The notes under the pieces are model-generated. The model was not told where the DNA came from. It saw only the letters and a list, made by a program, of their open reading frames with translations, and did no database searches. The translations under genes and the position numbers were made by a program. Positions 63,665 through 64,000 of a stretch of 64,000 nt of DNA are shown piece by piece. The DNA is taken from positions 372,001 to 436,000 of the forward strand of contig JARFXO010000003.1 of assembly GCA_029194665.1 (NCBI GenBank). Direction: 5' to 3'. Within the stretch, counting starts at the first letter, position 1; every line of letters starts with the position of its first letter. This DNA comes from Nitrospira sp. (lineage in GTDB: Bacteria > Nitrospirota > Nitrospiria > Nitrospirales > Nitrospiraceae).

Positions 63665-64000
63665 TCAGTTGTGGTCGCGCTCATTCGTTAAGAATGAGTA
63701 CGCATGATTGTTCTGTTCATTGTATTGTGCGATGACGTAGGCTCCTAACTCAGGTCTAAGCGAGATGCTTTTTCTCGTCGTACTCTCGTCGATGTGCAAA
63801 ACCACGACTGCGCCTGTTCTCCGATCTTTTACCGACACGTTCCAGGACTGTGAGGATTTTTCGTCGACATTCATCACATCCCCTTCGATAATCTTGCCTG
63901 ACTGTACGTGGGGTTTGTCATAGACCGTTCTGTCCGTGGAAAGGGCGAGCGTAGATAGGCCTGTACAAAACATGAATGTGAGACATGTCGTTCCTATAGC
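63665..64000 (-). CDS. Secreted protein of unknown function, 5' end beyond the window
   Basis: An ATG lies at 63971-63973, but the frame is open to the right edge (AIGTTCLTFMFCTGLSTLAL), which reads as a signal peptide whose start lies outside. Mature part: HVQSGKIIEGDVMNVDEKSS, WNVSVKDRRTGAVVVLHIDE, LGAYVIAQYNEQNNHAYSFL, a small beta-barrel-like domain. Family not recognised. Confidence 0.65.
   Translation of the reverse strand, partial: AIGTTCLTFMFCTGLSTLALSTDRTVYDKPHVQSGKIIEGDVMNVDEKSSQSWNVSVKDRRTGAVVVLHIDESTTRKSISLRPELGAYVIAQYNEQNNHAYSFLTNERDHN

Overview
The window reads as a chromosomal segment of a GC-rich Gram-negative bacterium. The gene set (two-gene NtrY/NtrX-type regulation, hemE-hemH-hemG, alanine dehydrogenase, an RpoS-like sigma factor, many small secreted or redox proteins, a c-type cytochrome lipoprotein) and the general look of the proteins fit a Nitrospira-like member of Nitrospirota. 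That assignment is an inference from gene content; no rRNA or marker phylogeny is available here.

Layout. 1-2000: the 5' part of an XRE-type regulator gene running off the left edge, then an IS110-family element inserted into a dispersed palindromic repeat; its noncoding left end folds as a bridge RNA whose guides match the insertion site. 2000-8240: a four-gene secreted/metal-type operon (FmdB-like, PstS-like binding protein, TIG protein, HMA-like protein), small unknown genes, an intact copy of the same repeat, an EamA transporter, an acyl-CoA desaturase and a HicBA toxin-antitoxin pair. 8600-17781: a three-gene NTPase-based locus, DUF4062-iSTAND protein, MoxR ATPase and a giant three-TM protein ending in trypsin-like and FGE-sulfatase domains. 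The giant gene is split by a 1580-bp insertion sequence with a 5-bp target duplication; removing the element and one duplication restores a single 1744-codon frame. 17800-19415: toxin-like pairs among dispersed repeats. 19548-23156: heme genes hemE, hemH and hemG. 23196-31086: an FAD/NAD(P) oxidoreductase, a 1247-residue membrane sensor-like protein, a Sel1 protein and mazG. 31246-34118: a run of unrelated small genes (membrane protein, SRPBCC, HigBA, hydrolase) separated by attC-like sites, resembling an integron cassette cluster without an integrase in view.

34445-47731: housekeeping and signalling, including DUF1844, ntrY/ntrX-like genes, purM-purN, tRNA-Ala(CGC), and a phosphorelay/c-di-GMP cluster (Hpt, hybrid kinase, GGDEF regulator, zinc-ribbon regulator) followed by yqeY. 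47803-51634: a second copy of the 1580-bp element, itself interrupted by an IS21-family istAB element. 51720-64000: lipoprotein, MFS transporter, htpX, cupredoxin plus squalene/phytoene synthase, an iron-sulfur protein cluster, ald, tRNA-Pro(CGG) followed by tandem hairpin-bearing repeats, acyP, an RpoS-like sigma factor, apt, a DksA/TraR-like protein, queC and a cytochrome c lipoprotein.

The most noteworthy items are the IS110 bridge RNA with readable target and donor guides, the iSTAND-MoxR-trypsin/FGE locus inactivated by an insertion that can be reversed on paper, the attC-like cassette cluster, and the tandem hairpins after tRNA-Pro.
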